Positions 1-10,602 of a stretch of DNA of 64,000 nt are shown piece by piece. The stretch comes from Gordionus sp. m RMFG-2023 (taxonomy: Eukaryota; Nematomorpha; Gordioida; Chordodea; Parachordodidae): the NCBI RefSeq assembly GCF_954871325.1, contig NC_088779.1, forward strand, positions 13,704,846-13,768,845, in the 5' to 3' direction. How positions within the stretch are numbered: position 1 is the stretch's first letter; each line of letters opens with the position of its first letter. Position numbers and translations under genes: made by a program. The notes under the pieces are model-generated. The model was not told where the DNA came from. It ran no database searches and was given only the letters and a program-made list of their open reading frames with translations.

Positions 1-1285
1 CGTCATCAAATTTTGTCAAGCATCTAAAAGTATAATATATAATAAATCAAATTTATAATCATATTCATTATCATTTCATATTCCCATATTCGTTGTCTGT
101 GACATACCATAAGTCTTATTGCCACAACAGATGTCGAGAAAGCTATTAAGGATTCTCCTAACATTTCTAAAATTCATCATCCAGCAATAGCCAAATGTAC
201 TAAGCTTAAGAATGCTAGTAATAGGCCTAAAACTACTGAACTTATCAAAGCAGTTTTAGGAAAACAATTGCTGCACAAGATGAAATAGTATGTTTAATAG
301 TCTTAGTAGTTTATTAAAATTTAAAGGCGAACTTCCTAAATTATGTCAAAAATTATAATTTCCAAAATTTAGAGATATTGAAATTCAATATTTAAAAGAA
401 TATTGCAATATAATGTCCTCATTGGCTATAGCGATTGACAAAATACAAAGTGAAATCAACTGCTAAAAGATTTAATATATATGATTTTGATAATAACTTT
501 AAAAGCGCATTTTTGACAACTATTTCTCATCCCTATTTTTAAAATTGTTGGATTTGGTGAAAAAGAAAAAAATACCTTCAGGATTTGTTAATACATGAAG
601 CTTTAATTATTTTTAAAAATAATATTGAAATTAATACGTCAACAAAATCTTCAATTGGTGAAGATGATGATTATTTTTGTTTTAAAAGTACCACATCCAA
701 TTCTAATAATTCAATAAATGATATTGAATTTGAGGTCCTAAATTATATGAAAGATGACAGGCGCAGTATAAATATGTTAAATAGTAATAAATATATAAAA
801 GAAATATTTATTAAATATAACACAATATTACCATCCTCTGCCCCCGTTGAACGATTATTTAGCTTTGCTAATATGGTTAATAGACCAAATCGTCAAAGAT
901 TGAACGATAAATTATTTGAAAAATTAATAATATTAAAAAATAATGTTGATTTATGATGCTGATTTATTATTATTTACTAATTATACAATTATTTAAAAAA
1001 ATATCGAATTATCTTATATAATAAATTTGTTATTTTCTACAATTTATTTTAAATTTTTTTTATAAATTTATATTATAGATAAGAAAATAAAGCTTTATAC
1101 ATTTTGATTTTGACTATTTAAAGTTTTTTAAAAAAGTATCTTGTATCTTAGATACTTTTTTTATAAAAAGATACAAGTATCTTGTATCTTATAGAAATTT
1201 TTCTAAAGTATTTTGTATCTTAAATATAAAATTTTATAAAGTATCTGTATCCGAATACAATTTTCTGAAAATTTGCCCAACCCTG
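1..1285 (+). mobile_element. hAT transposon, right part (left end outside or lost)
   Basis: Decayed hAT-family DNA transposon running in from the left edge. Pieces of a transposase are readable on the plus strand. A fragment near 325-465 reads like the helical middle of hAT proteins. The longest open stretch, 585-956 (123 codons), ends in the hAT dimerisation domain, with ILPSSAPVERLFSFA followed by a short basic segment and a stop. The 3' non-coding part (1125-1285) is rich in GTATCTTGTATCTT-type subterminal repeats and ends in CCAACCCTG, a typical hAT terminus. No matching left end is visible in the window. Several stops lie upstream of 585, so this copy cannot make a full transposase. Confidence 0.75.
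585..956 (+). pseudogene. hAT transposase C-terminal fragment (dimerisation domain)
   Basis: The open stretch encodes an acidic, Ser/Asn-rich linker (about residues 20-50) followed by the hAT C-terminal dimerisation region. The signature PSSAPVERLFSFANMVNRPNR is at about residues 82-102. Full hAT transposases are usually 600-700 residues, so this is only the tail. The ATG at 585 is just the first Met in the frame, not a real start. The zinc-finger and catalytic regions would lie upstream and are interrupted. Confidence 0.75.
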
Positions 1286-2054
1286 TATCTTTTAATGAGG
1301 AATCTCGTTAATAAATCAACATATGGTAGATGATAGAATGGTGAAAAGTACTTTTAAAATGTAACTAGATACATTGTCTACGAGTAAATCTCAGATATAT
1401 TCTTACAAATGTATCGAGACAAAAATACAATTTTCCCAAGAAACCTTTTTATTATAAATATATATGATGTAAATAATGCCCAATTTAAGATTCTATTGTA
1501 AAAAATGAAATTTTGAAGTGAGCTAAAAAAATTCCAAAATCTTATCGCAAATATAATTAATAGATTATAATAATTGTTAGATTTTAATAATGGATATTTC
1601 TCAAAATCGTCAACATTAAGACTTTACCATTTCTGTCATTTTTAGCCACACTAAAGTTATTCTATCATTGCAGTTTGCCACAGAGTAGTGTGATATTGAA
1701 TAACAATTTTATATTGGAATAATAATTAAATATACTAAAATCCCGACACTCATTCAAAAATAAATCACTCAAAATTTGATGAGCAAGATTTATATCATTT
1801 ATATCCTCTAAGGGGTGTATGAATTAAATTATATTTTTTAGAGATTATCTGTTTACAATAAATTGGAAGCTTTAATAGTTCACTTACCATGTTCTCGTCA
1901 TCCATTGCTTAAAACAAAATTGTCTGTTTATTTTTTATATTGAAATAAACTTGAACATAATATTAATGAATTGAATTTAGATATCTTTAATACAAGAAAA
2001 ATTTAAATAAAATGATATCAAAATATTTCTAAACAGGATATCTCTAAATATATA
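1286..2054. other. AT-rich stretch with remnants of a GATACAT-containing repeat
   Basis: No gene seen. Around 1350-1430 and 1600-1690 there are blocks (AGATACATTG, ATGTATCGAGAC, TAGCCACACTAAAG) that recur in similar order around 33060-33360. This suggests two decayed copies of one non-autonomous repeat. The rest is featureless AT-rich sequence. Confidence 0.4.
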
Positions 2055-3625
2055 TCAAGATGCAAATTTGTGGTATGGGTGGGTTTTTAGCTCAAAAGCC
2101 TCCCCATCCATAGTTTTAAAAAAATAACCGAAGGTCTATTAGTCTAAAAAAATTTACCCTCCCGCCCGTCCATATAAAATTTTAATATGCCCATTCATTC
2201 AATTTTATTAACTAAAAAAAAAATGATTCTGTTTCAGACAAAAATGTTTTATAATTAAGAAAATTTATATATTAAGGATAAAAAATATACAATTTAAATT
2301 ACCCATAAGGAATTTATTTGATCAAATAAAATATTTATGTAAATAATAAATATTAATATTAACTGACATCATTTGTAATGCAAAGTAATAATGAATCCAC
2401 ATTTTCTGGATTATAACAGTATTTTCTTTGTTCGAAAAATCTTTCAGTAATACTAAACCCTCGTTCAGAAGAAGCACTAGTTGCTAGAATATTTAATATT
2501 TTTCTAGCTAATCTTGATATCTTTTTATTGTCGTTTCCACCAAAGTGGAATATCCGTTGGAAGTATATTCTCTTCCTTAAGTGAGATATTTATATAAAAA
2601 GTGAACTAATTATAATAAATTTTTCAAAATAAGTAAATTTAAATTAATAGTAAGCTAAACTAAGCAATAAATCATGCTAAATTATATAAATCAAACTTGT
2701 TACTGTTGTAATATTGCTTATAACTTATATTTTTTTATTATATGCAAAATTGCTTACTGAATTATGAAAATTGGTTATGCACAGACAATATATTTTAGAT
2801 AATTTTATTATGTAAATTAGATGAAAACGCGAGATAATTGTAGAATATACGGTTTAACAATTGTTCCTGTTATTCACCTTTTTATTTTTACACTTGATAT
2901 TTCTTATAATTTTTATTACTTATATTTTTAATTTTTATGTCTTATTTTATAATTAGGTTGGATCATGTAATAAAGTGATATTAAAATTATTTATTCATAT
3001 ATTTATATATCAATGTTGATTATTATTTTTAGCAACATTATATTTATAAGTTACAGGGTCTTTCAAACCCTAATATTAGAGTTTTTTACTGCTTGAGTCT
3101 TATACGATCTTCTATTTCAATCTATTCTCCAATCGTTACCTCTGCTTTTTACAGTTATACTTTAAGATTTAAATATTTTGTTATATCATTATGTACGGTG
3201 CTTTACTCTGTAACAACATTACCATCCCATCTGTTTCAAAAATCGCATTTATAATTTAATATCTTATAACTCTTTGCTTTAGGGGAAATTGGTAAAATCA
3301 GATTTCCACGTCTATGATGTTATATTCTTTCATGCAAATTAAATCCAAAATAACTTTGATATCTTTTTTGCACTTCATAATCTCTTCCGACTATAACATC
3401 TTCCAGTTGTTAGAACATTAGTATTAAAAATTTTGAAATTTTAGGGCATTTTTTTTAATGTTTATTTAAATGATTTTATATAACAAATAAAAGATTATAA
3501 ATTTAACTCAACCGCCTTTTAGAAATTTTTTAACCTGTCCACTCATAGTTCTAATTTTTTTTAACCCGCCCGCCTATTCTTTAAAAAATTTCGCCCGCCC
3601 GCTTTGACGGGTGGGTGCGGTAACC
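2055..3625 (-). mobile_element. Decayed hAT-like relic with Gly/Pro-codon-rich ends
   Basis: The segment begins and ends with related inverted blocks: GGGTGGG followed by CCCGCCCGTCC on the left, and CCCGCCCGCC followed by GGGTGGGTGCGG on the right. On the minus strand, about 2368-2520 reads as a hAT dimerisation domain (ATSASSERGFSITERFFEQ) ending in a stop. No other coding part is intact. The edges are approximate because I could not find a clear target duplication. Confidence 0.5.
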
Positions 3626-3675
3626 TTTAGATAATATTAAAAGTATCTAGATATAGGAAACACATTTTTTATGTA

Positions 3676-4173
3676 AAAAATTATAATGGTTTCATTTTGG
3701 TTATGGTTCTTAAGAAAAAAATTATAAAGGTTCGGTTCGGCTAATTATAAAGGCGGTTAAAAAAAATTTTTTAATTGAAGCAACAATCGTCTAATTTATT
3801 TTTAATGAATTATATATAAAAAAATATATAAGATTCAAAATAACTCATTTTTAAATATATTATTTGAACGCATAAGTAATATATTTTCTAATAAAAATGG
3901 ATTCCCTTTTGTTCGCTGTGACGATAACACAAATTTTAGCCTCGAAAAGGCCCTTTCTACAGAATTTTGTTTTGCAGGAACCGCCAGTACTAAAAGAGCA
4001 AGTTTATATAATTCTGGATATTTAAATTATTTCCATTTCTAAAATATAAAAACTGAACCGGTTTAACGGTTCTTTTTTACTCCTTCAAAAAATAATTATA
4101 TCGGTTAAGGTTCAGATTAAGATAACGGTTTATAATGGTTAAACGGTTCGTTACGGTTCATTTCGGGTCCCTG
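3676..4173 (-). mobile_element. hAT-derived MITE, copy 1 (family also at 24875-25440)
   Basis: Very similar to the element at 24875-25440, including the block from ATTTATTTTTA through TCTGGATATT. The right end is TTTCGGGTCCCTG. The left end is eroded. On the minus strand the interior reads as a hAT dimerisation-domain remnant (VPAKQNSVERAF-like), so the MITE looks like an internally deleted hAT that kept the tail of its transposase. Confidence 0.65.
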
Positions 4174-4227
4174 CATTAAATACACACCCGTGAAGTTTTG
4201 AAATAGAGGGAGTCTTTAGGTGTATAT

Positions 4228-4536
4228 TAGAGATCTTCAATGGGCTAGTTTTAGTCAACAAGCCCTCCCACTCGTTGTTTTAAAATTTTTAACTTGCCGA
4301 CCTGATATTAAATTATTATAATGGCTAGTTTGGCTCTTTATTTATTTTAATGTATATTTAATTAAATATATATAATCTGCAATATTATGAAATTAAACTA
4401 TTATTTTTAATAAACAGAAGTCTGTTTTTTCGCCATAAAAATATTAAAAATTCACCCAACCAGTACCTAAAATATTTTTAACCACGCGTCCAATGTTTAA
4501 AATACTTTAGAAGGACCCGCCCATTGTCGAACTCTA
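4228..4536. mobile_element. hAT-type MITE with near-perfect 8-bp target duplication
   Basis: Ends are TAGAGATCTTCAATGGGC on the left and the inverse of TAGAGTTCGACAATGGGC on the right. The flanking octamers are GTGTATAT (left) and GTGTATGT (right), matching at 7 of 8 bases, as expected of hAT target duplications. The interior is AT-rich with no coding. It belongs with the TAGAGATCTGCA-ended elements at 40704-41016 and 62922-63295. Confidence 0.65.
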
Positions 4537-5010
4537 GTGTATGTAAATATAATCATAAAATATTTAAAAAGCTAATTTTTTTAATTACCAATTTTGACTA
4601 AAATAATATTTATAAATATCACTTACGCCACCTAGAAAAAAATTTAAAATTACATGTGAGAATGAAAAATATAATTTTGGCATTTTGCACCCCACTATAT
4701 TCCTGCAAATATTTTATTTATATGTTAAAATAATCATTAACACATTATTCAAGTAAATAAAAAAAACATAATTAATTACCTTTTAGCAACAAATCATATT
4801 GGCCATTTTAACTAGAAATCCCTATTAAAATAATACTCTAACAACTTATTTTAAATTTTGGTGACCCCATATCAGGATCTTACATATATCTTTACTAAAA
4901 AAATAGATGTCTTTTGAAAAAGGCAGAGTTGTCCTATTTGCCCAGCTTGGACATGCACCTAATTTTATTCTGTGCAATTTATTTTGAATTTATATATCTT
5001 CGATTGTCCC
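4537..5010. other. AT-rich sequence, nothing recognised
   Basis: I see no gene, RNA or clear repeat here. Confidence 0.4.
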
Positions 5011-5250
5011 ATTACAGAGTATGGACGAAAATAATTCCCCGGAAAAAAAATCCCCGGAAATAAATTCCCTGGAAAAAAAATTCCCCGGAAGATTACTCCC
5101 CGGAAAAAAAATCTGGAAAAAAATTCCCCAGAAATAAATTCTCCGGAAAAAAAATCCCCGTAAAAAATTCCCTTGGAAAATAGTTCTCCGGAAAAAAATT
5201 GCCATAGAAAATCGGAAAAAATTTCCTCGGAAAAAAATTCCCCATTTTTT
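5011..5250. repeat. Tandem CCCCGG-plus-A-run minisatellite forming a transposon end
   Basis: Roughly 13-20-bp units of CCCCGG followed by 5-8 A and TTCC are repeated about a dozen times with small length changes. Inverted versions occur at about 8040-8190, so the array is best explained as the subterminal repeat of the surrounding MULE. The open frames that cross it (for example on the minus strand) are Phe/Arg/Gly-rich artefacts of the repeat. Confidence 0.7.
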
Positions 5251-5820
5251 AAATCGTATAAAATATTAAATTATTTTTATAAAATTAACAATATATGAAA
5301 AAATCCCTAAAATATTTTTTGAGAAAATCGTCAAAAATTCCTGTAAAATTTTTCCAAATAAAAATTTTCAAAATAAAATAGTATTTGTGATTAATATTAA
5401 ACCTAACAGAAACTTAAATTATTAATTAATACTAATAAATATAATGTTATGGACTTATTCCGAACCCAGGTTTAGTAAAAATTAAAAGCAATATTTATAA
5501 AATATACGAATTGGATACCTAGTCTCTCTGATATTATGCAAAATATTATGGCCAGCTCAGATTTTTTATTTTGACCCGGATTTATAAATTCAAAAATTAC
5601 CTAGTCTCTGTAATATTAAGCTAAATATTATTATAAGTTAAGTAATGATAATGGCCAGCTCTGATAATTATTTTGTTATGAATTTTTTTTAGAAAAGAAA
5701 TAATTATAAATTTATTAAATGATTTATGGAATAATAAATTATATTATTCAAATGAAACAATTCTAGAACCTATATGTTATCCAATTGAAGAGAGAAAATC
5801 AGGCAAGTCCCTTCTCTCTT

Positions 5821-6309
5821 CTAAAAAATCAATATATAAATTTTTTTAAATATTTTGTTTCGTTGCACTACGATTTTTTTTGGGAGTGTATGTCCCAATA
5901 CTCCATTGACCGATTTTGCCCATGTCGACGTTTCCATCCTCATTTTTTCGATTAGTTCCCATATCTTAGGTTTTTTGTGGCCTATAATATGCTGAAATCG
6001 ATTATTCCATCCTTCACATACATTGTTTGTTCGATTTTCCCCAGCAATAGTAACGTTGAACACATTCCATGTTTCAGGTGGGAACAATGGCTCTACTTGC
6101 CTTTGAGAGTTTCTCCCATATCTCAACTCTCCATTCACATAATTTTTATCAAAATAAATCAATAATTCTTTGTTTTTATCCGATAAAATGGTTTTTAAAT
6201 ACTCCATACCTCGTTTGACATCGTGTATAGGTAAGAATGCTAATCCATTGATCATAGCTGCAAATAAACATAACGTTGGATCATTCCGATATGATGATTC
6301 TAACCCCAA
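5821..6309 (-). pseudogene. MULE transposase, C-terminal third
   Basis: 162 codons read like the end of an animal MULE transposase. The signature NNVCEGWNNRFQHIIGHKKP (about residues 95-114) corresponds to the conserved N-x-x-EGWNNR segment after the catalytic core. It is followed by PKIWELIEKMRMET. The acidic residue of this segment is often taken as the last member of the DDE triad. The first Met is not a true start. The frame is flanked by non-coding sequence, so this is a fragment. Confidence 0.75.
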
Positions 6310-6701
6310 TTCTTGAATCTTCCTATGAGTGGATTATGTTAGATGATAAAAACATCCTTGGATGATATCTCTAACTAAAAGTTGAAAAAATATAGATTAA
6401 AATTATTGTATAGGTTTTATTTAATATTTATGTCTTTATCAATTTTCATTAATTACTAGTGGTGCCTTCATCCTGCACATAAAAAAACAGTTTAAAATAT
6501 TCCTAAAAACAACAGAATAGGGAAAATAAAAGTAAAAAAAATTTCAAGGTCCACGGTCAAAAATACATTTTAAAATCAAGGTCCTAACATATCTCGATAG
6601 TATATAGATGTATTTAAATCGTAAAAAGAAACCTAGAGTATTTTCGACGGCATTGATTGAGGCCTTTTCAAAATCCATATAAATTGTTATCGAATCTATG
6701 A

Positions 6702-7016
6702 CTAAATTCCGTTCTTGGGCTTTTTCGAGTAAAATCTTAAAAATTTCTCCAATGTGGCCGGAATAATTAGAAACCTTTTTATTTTGTGATTTCTAAGTGT
6801 CCTCTTAATACTATCTTCATTCGGAAGTCTTTTTCTGGATTCGGGAGATAATTTAGACATTTCTTCTGCGTATATTTGGCAAGTATTTTGATTTGTTTCA
6901 TAGGCTTTTCTTTTCATCGAGCTTATAGCATTTTCAATTTGATATTCATGTGGGTTTATAGGATGAATATGAGGCGTATTTTCCAATGTATAGTCATTTT
7001 CATTGTAATATTTCAA
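6702..7016 (-). pseudogene. MULE transposase, N-proximal fragment
   Basis: About 104 codons contain HPINPHEYQIENAISSMKRK and a region (SRKRLPNEDSIKRTLRNHK) typical of the linker that follows the FLYWCH finger in animal MULE proteins. It lies 5' of the 5821-6309 fragment in the same orientation, in the order expected. The FLYWCH finger itself is not visible in this frame, and the following DDE region is interrupted. Confidence 0.55.
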
Positions 7017-8205
7017 AATAACTGGGAATTTTTCAGCATTATATAATGTACATTTGAATCTTTTAAAATTTTTCGTAGTTTTATGATCATTGTAGGAATA
7101 GCCCTCATGAAAAATTTTAGCATGCTTATTTAACGGAAGAATAAATATAAAAAATTTATTAAAATTATCAAAAATGTTTAAAATAGTAAAAGAAAATTTT
7201 ATAAAAAGTAATAAAAAAAACTATGAAAATCGTTTGTTTCAAAATTACAAGGAATATACCACCCAAATATATAAATTTATTTATTCTTGAGCATAACTTT
7301 CCTTTCAACGTTATTAATAATAATAATATCAGGGAACTAACTGGGATTATGTAATAACATTTCCGGAGTTGGAAACTTTCAAAAAAAAATTTTTTCTATT
7401 TTAAGATTATAGTCCCTCTGTGTTTTCTTTGATGAATTAAATAAAAGTATATTTTTTGGTAGCATTCAATTACTTGAGATAGTCTTTGAATTAAATAAGC
7501 TTTTGTAATCAGTGATTAGGATCATTACTTTTTTTGAAAATTTATAATCAGATACAATTTTTAAAATTAATAGTATTAAACATAAAAAATTTCCATTATG
7601 TTATTTTTGTCCGAGATTTACACTGATATAAACGAACGGAACAGAATAGTGTCATAATATTCATTTTAATGTTATATATATTTTAACCTTAATGGCGTGT
7701 TAGAAATCTCCCCCCTCCCCTTCATGGTAAATATAATGTGGTTTAATTACCTGTTTTCATAATATATATTCAAGTCTAGATGAAAAGTGGATTATGGAAA
7801 TAACTTTTCTCTTTCTTGGGAAAAATTTGCTTTCACATTTTTCTTTTCAATTTTAAATTTTTCAGAATTTTCATATATTTCTATAAAAATCTTTCGTCAC
7901 AAATCTATACTTTTTATGCTATCTACTAAATTATAAAATATAAAAGTTACCAACGATTTATCAATTCTCATTTAAAAATTGCCCTTTTGAAATTAAATAA
8001 GAAATACTCTCAACGTTCAGAAAATACTAATATAATTTTTTAGAAATATTTTCGTTTTTTAGAGGCGGGATTATTTTTTGATAATTAAAAAAAATTCTTC
8101 GGGGATTTTTTTTCGGTTTTTTTACCGGAGATTAATTTTCCCCCATATTTAATTTAAAATCTAAAAAATTGGGAATTTATTTCCGGGTAATTATTTTCCG
8201 CTTAC

Positions 8206-10427
8206 CTAACAATATATGCATACATTTAGTCTTTCTTGAATAAATGGCTGCCATCATGCTGATATAGAATTCGTTAATAAAATTCATTCAGTTCGCAAGA
8301 GCAATTAAAGGAATATTAAAGAAAAATTGAAATCTTTCAAATGTTAGAATCAGTCAAATAATTTCACAATTTTCCTAATATAAAATAGCGTATAATTTGT
8401 TATTACTTAGTCAAAATCTTTTTATATTACCAAATAAAAACTAGTCGACATACTTGTTATTTTAATTAAATCTTAATGGACAAAAAGAATTCCGAATATA
8501 TAAAAAAATTTTGAAACATTTTTATCTTATTAAGAATTTTTTCTCTCTTATCTTGTTAATTTTCTCTAAATTATAAATATTTTTTGGGATGATCTAAAAA
8601 ATGGCGAAGGTATTGTGAAATGTCAATAAAATTATTGCTTATTAAAGTTAATGTAAGATTTTAAAATGATTAATATTTAGGCATTAGTAATAATTAAACT
8701 AGAAGAGATGCCCGATCATAGAACTTTTGAAAATTTTGCCCGTCACAAAGGAAAATTCTAGATATACTACTATTCCGTATTCTAATATAAATAAGTGAAT
8801 ACCTTATTTTCACATAAAATATACATTTAAAATAATATTTTTAAAAAGAGTATTCCAATATCATCTTTTAATTATTAGAATAAATAAGTCATTAACTGTT
8901 TTTTATAAATCAATTAAAATAAATAAAAGTTTATACGTATTTTTATTATCGTGATAATTACAATTCTATTACAAAATAATAAATTCAATTAAAATTATTG
9001 ACAAGGTGGATTCATGATTATATGAGATAATTTTGATTTCAATTTCATAAAACTCTTCTTAAATTCTAAACCGTCACCCTAAATAAATATTAAAAAATAT
9101 ATTAATTAATAGTTTATTGATTTCGTAGCCTAGATGAAATAATGTTATAAAACAAAGTTTAAAAAAATAAAAGCATATTAAGATTATTAAATTTATTCTT
9201 CAATAAAAATTTTGTTTAAATGGTGAATATTTTTTAAAACTGGCCCAGGATTTTGATTTTGGTTCGGTTCGCTTTTTTGTAAGGTAAGACCTATCTCTTT
9301 TAAAATTTGCTCATTTAATGGGCTAGCCCGAGTTTCAAAATCGACATTATGTATAATTTTAACTTTATAGTAGAAACTTTTTAACGTTTTCCCAAAATTT
9401 ATGTTCCCTTGAAAGCGTTAATTAAAAGTTTTACTATAGTCTGTTTTCAAAATGAAATCGAGACATGAGACCATGTGATTTTTCAACTGGTTAATTGATT
9501 TGATATAACGCGCTTATATTTTATTTTAAGGTCCAGTCCGGTTTTGAACATATTATCAATTTACAGTCCAGGTACCCGGATTTTGACCTGAGTCTACAAG
9601 GTCTCTGAAAAAGAATTTACTCGGCTAAGTCTGAAATCGACTAAAATATTATCCTTCATGGGAACAAATGTCGCGATGAATATCAGTTGTGATTTGCGTT
9701 TATCGATGGTGGATACCACGAGCTTTATGTTTGAAATACGAAATTTCCATCATAATTATATTTAAATTCTTATTATAAAATTTATATTAAATAATACTTC
9801 CCAACGTCATTAATATTCGGTCACTCATATTTTATTTCATGCTTAAATTATCAAAATACAAAAAAATGTATTTATATATCAATAATTTTTTATATTTTTT
9901 TATAGCCCAATATAAGATATTGTTACTTATAATATATAAATGCAAAATTTTAAAAATATGGAAAGTAAATTGTTGACATTTAAAAAAAATGTATCACGCT
10001 TCAACAATGCTCATCACGCTGCTTGCATCAAAAATCTTCGGCCACAATTTTGTCAAGTTTTTATAAATTATATCATATTATCGCCTGCCTTTTTATTTCA
10101 GCCATATTAAAATATAAACTACCTTAGCCATAATAAAAATTACGATTCTAATGGAAAGCTATATCTGATGAAATTCGGTCTCTTATGATTCAATATAATG
10201 TGGAAGATAAATTTCTCAAATCTAAATATTCATTGTTCAATATCAGATACATATAGAAATATATAACTATGCTAATAAAAAAGCAATTAAAAATTCTGAA
10301 TGTCCAACACCCACAATGAGAGAAAATAGAATGTTAAAAGAAAGCATATTGAATAATCGTCCCAATTTAATAAAATTTCATTTAAAATGAAATTCAATGC
10401 TAATTTTGTATTTTTGTTAGTAAACGT
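8206..10427. other. AT-rich intergenic sequence with eroded repeats
   Basis: No gene seen. Around 9235-9620 there are GGTTCGGTTCG and GGCCCAG/GGTCCAG blocks in both orientations that look like a very decayed hAT-type MITE. The rest, including the stretch just 3' of CHK1, shows no recognisable structure. Confidence 0.35.
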
Positions 10428-10602
10428 TCACATGTAATTCATTCGATCAACTATTCTTTCTATAAATAAAATAATCTGATTTAAATTTTTTAATATTTTA
10501 TAATTATCAGGAGAAATATAAGCTGTAAATTCGAAATAAATCAGTTGCTTTCCATCTTCATCGTCATCAGGTCTACGAAATTTCCATAGTGTGATAGTGG
10601 AG
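10428..10602 (-). CDS. Possible last exon of CHK1 (end of KA1 domain)
   Basis: A pyrimidine-rich acceptor (CCTTTTCCTCTTATACAG) precedes an open frame reading TITLWKFRR, an acidic run, and [12 protein letters not shown], ending at a TGA. The pattern of a beta strand, RR, an acidic loop and a hydrophobic strand resembles the second half of the CHK1 KA1 domain. It needs a two-base carry-over that exon 9 does not supply, so the link is an inference. It could also be an unrelated small exon. Confidence 0.4.

Larger units (their letters stand above)
5011..8205 (-). mobile_element. MULE transposon with ends made of CCCCGG/A-run repeats
   Basis: The left end (5015-5250) is a row of about a dozen imperfect units of the type ATTCCCCGGAAAAAAA. 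The right end (about 8040-8205) carries the inverse type (TTTTTTCGG, ACCGGAG, TTTATTTCCGGG). The outermost parts pair as GACGAAAATAATTCCCCGG against GCGGAAAATAATTACCCGG. Two transposase fragments lie between on the minus strand (6702-7016 and 5821-6309). Both resemble the MULE transposases of animals that often carry a FLYWCH finger. The element is broken: much of the catalytic domain between the fragments is missing or unreadable. The exact edge and target duplication are uncertain. Confidence 0.65.

Noticed and set aside
4990-5205. Open frame rich in Phe/Arg/Gly on the minus strand
   Set aside because: It is a by-product of the CCCCGG/A-run tandem repeat that forms the MULE end.
5011-8205. 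CRISPR-like array at 5015-5250
   Set aside because: Units are short, contiguous and without unique spacers; eukaryotic context; inverted partners at the other side.
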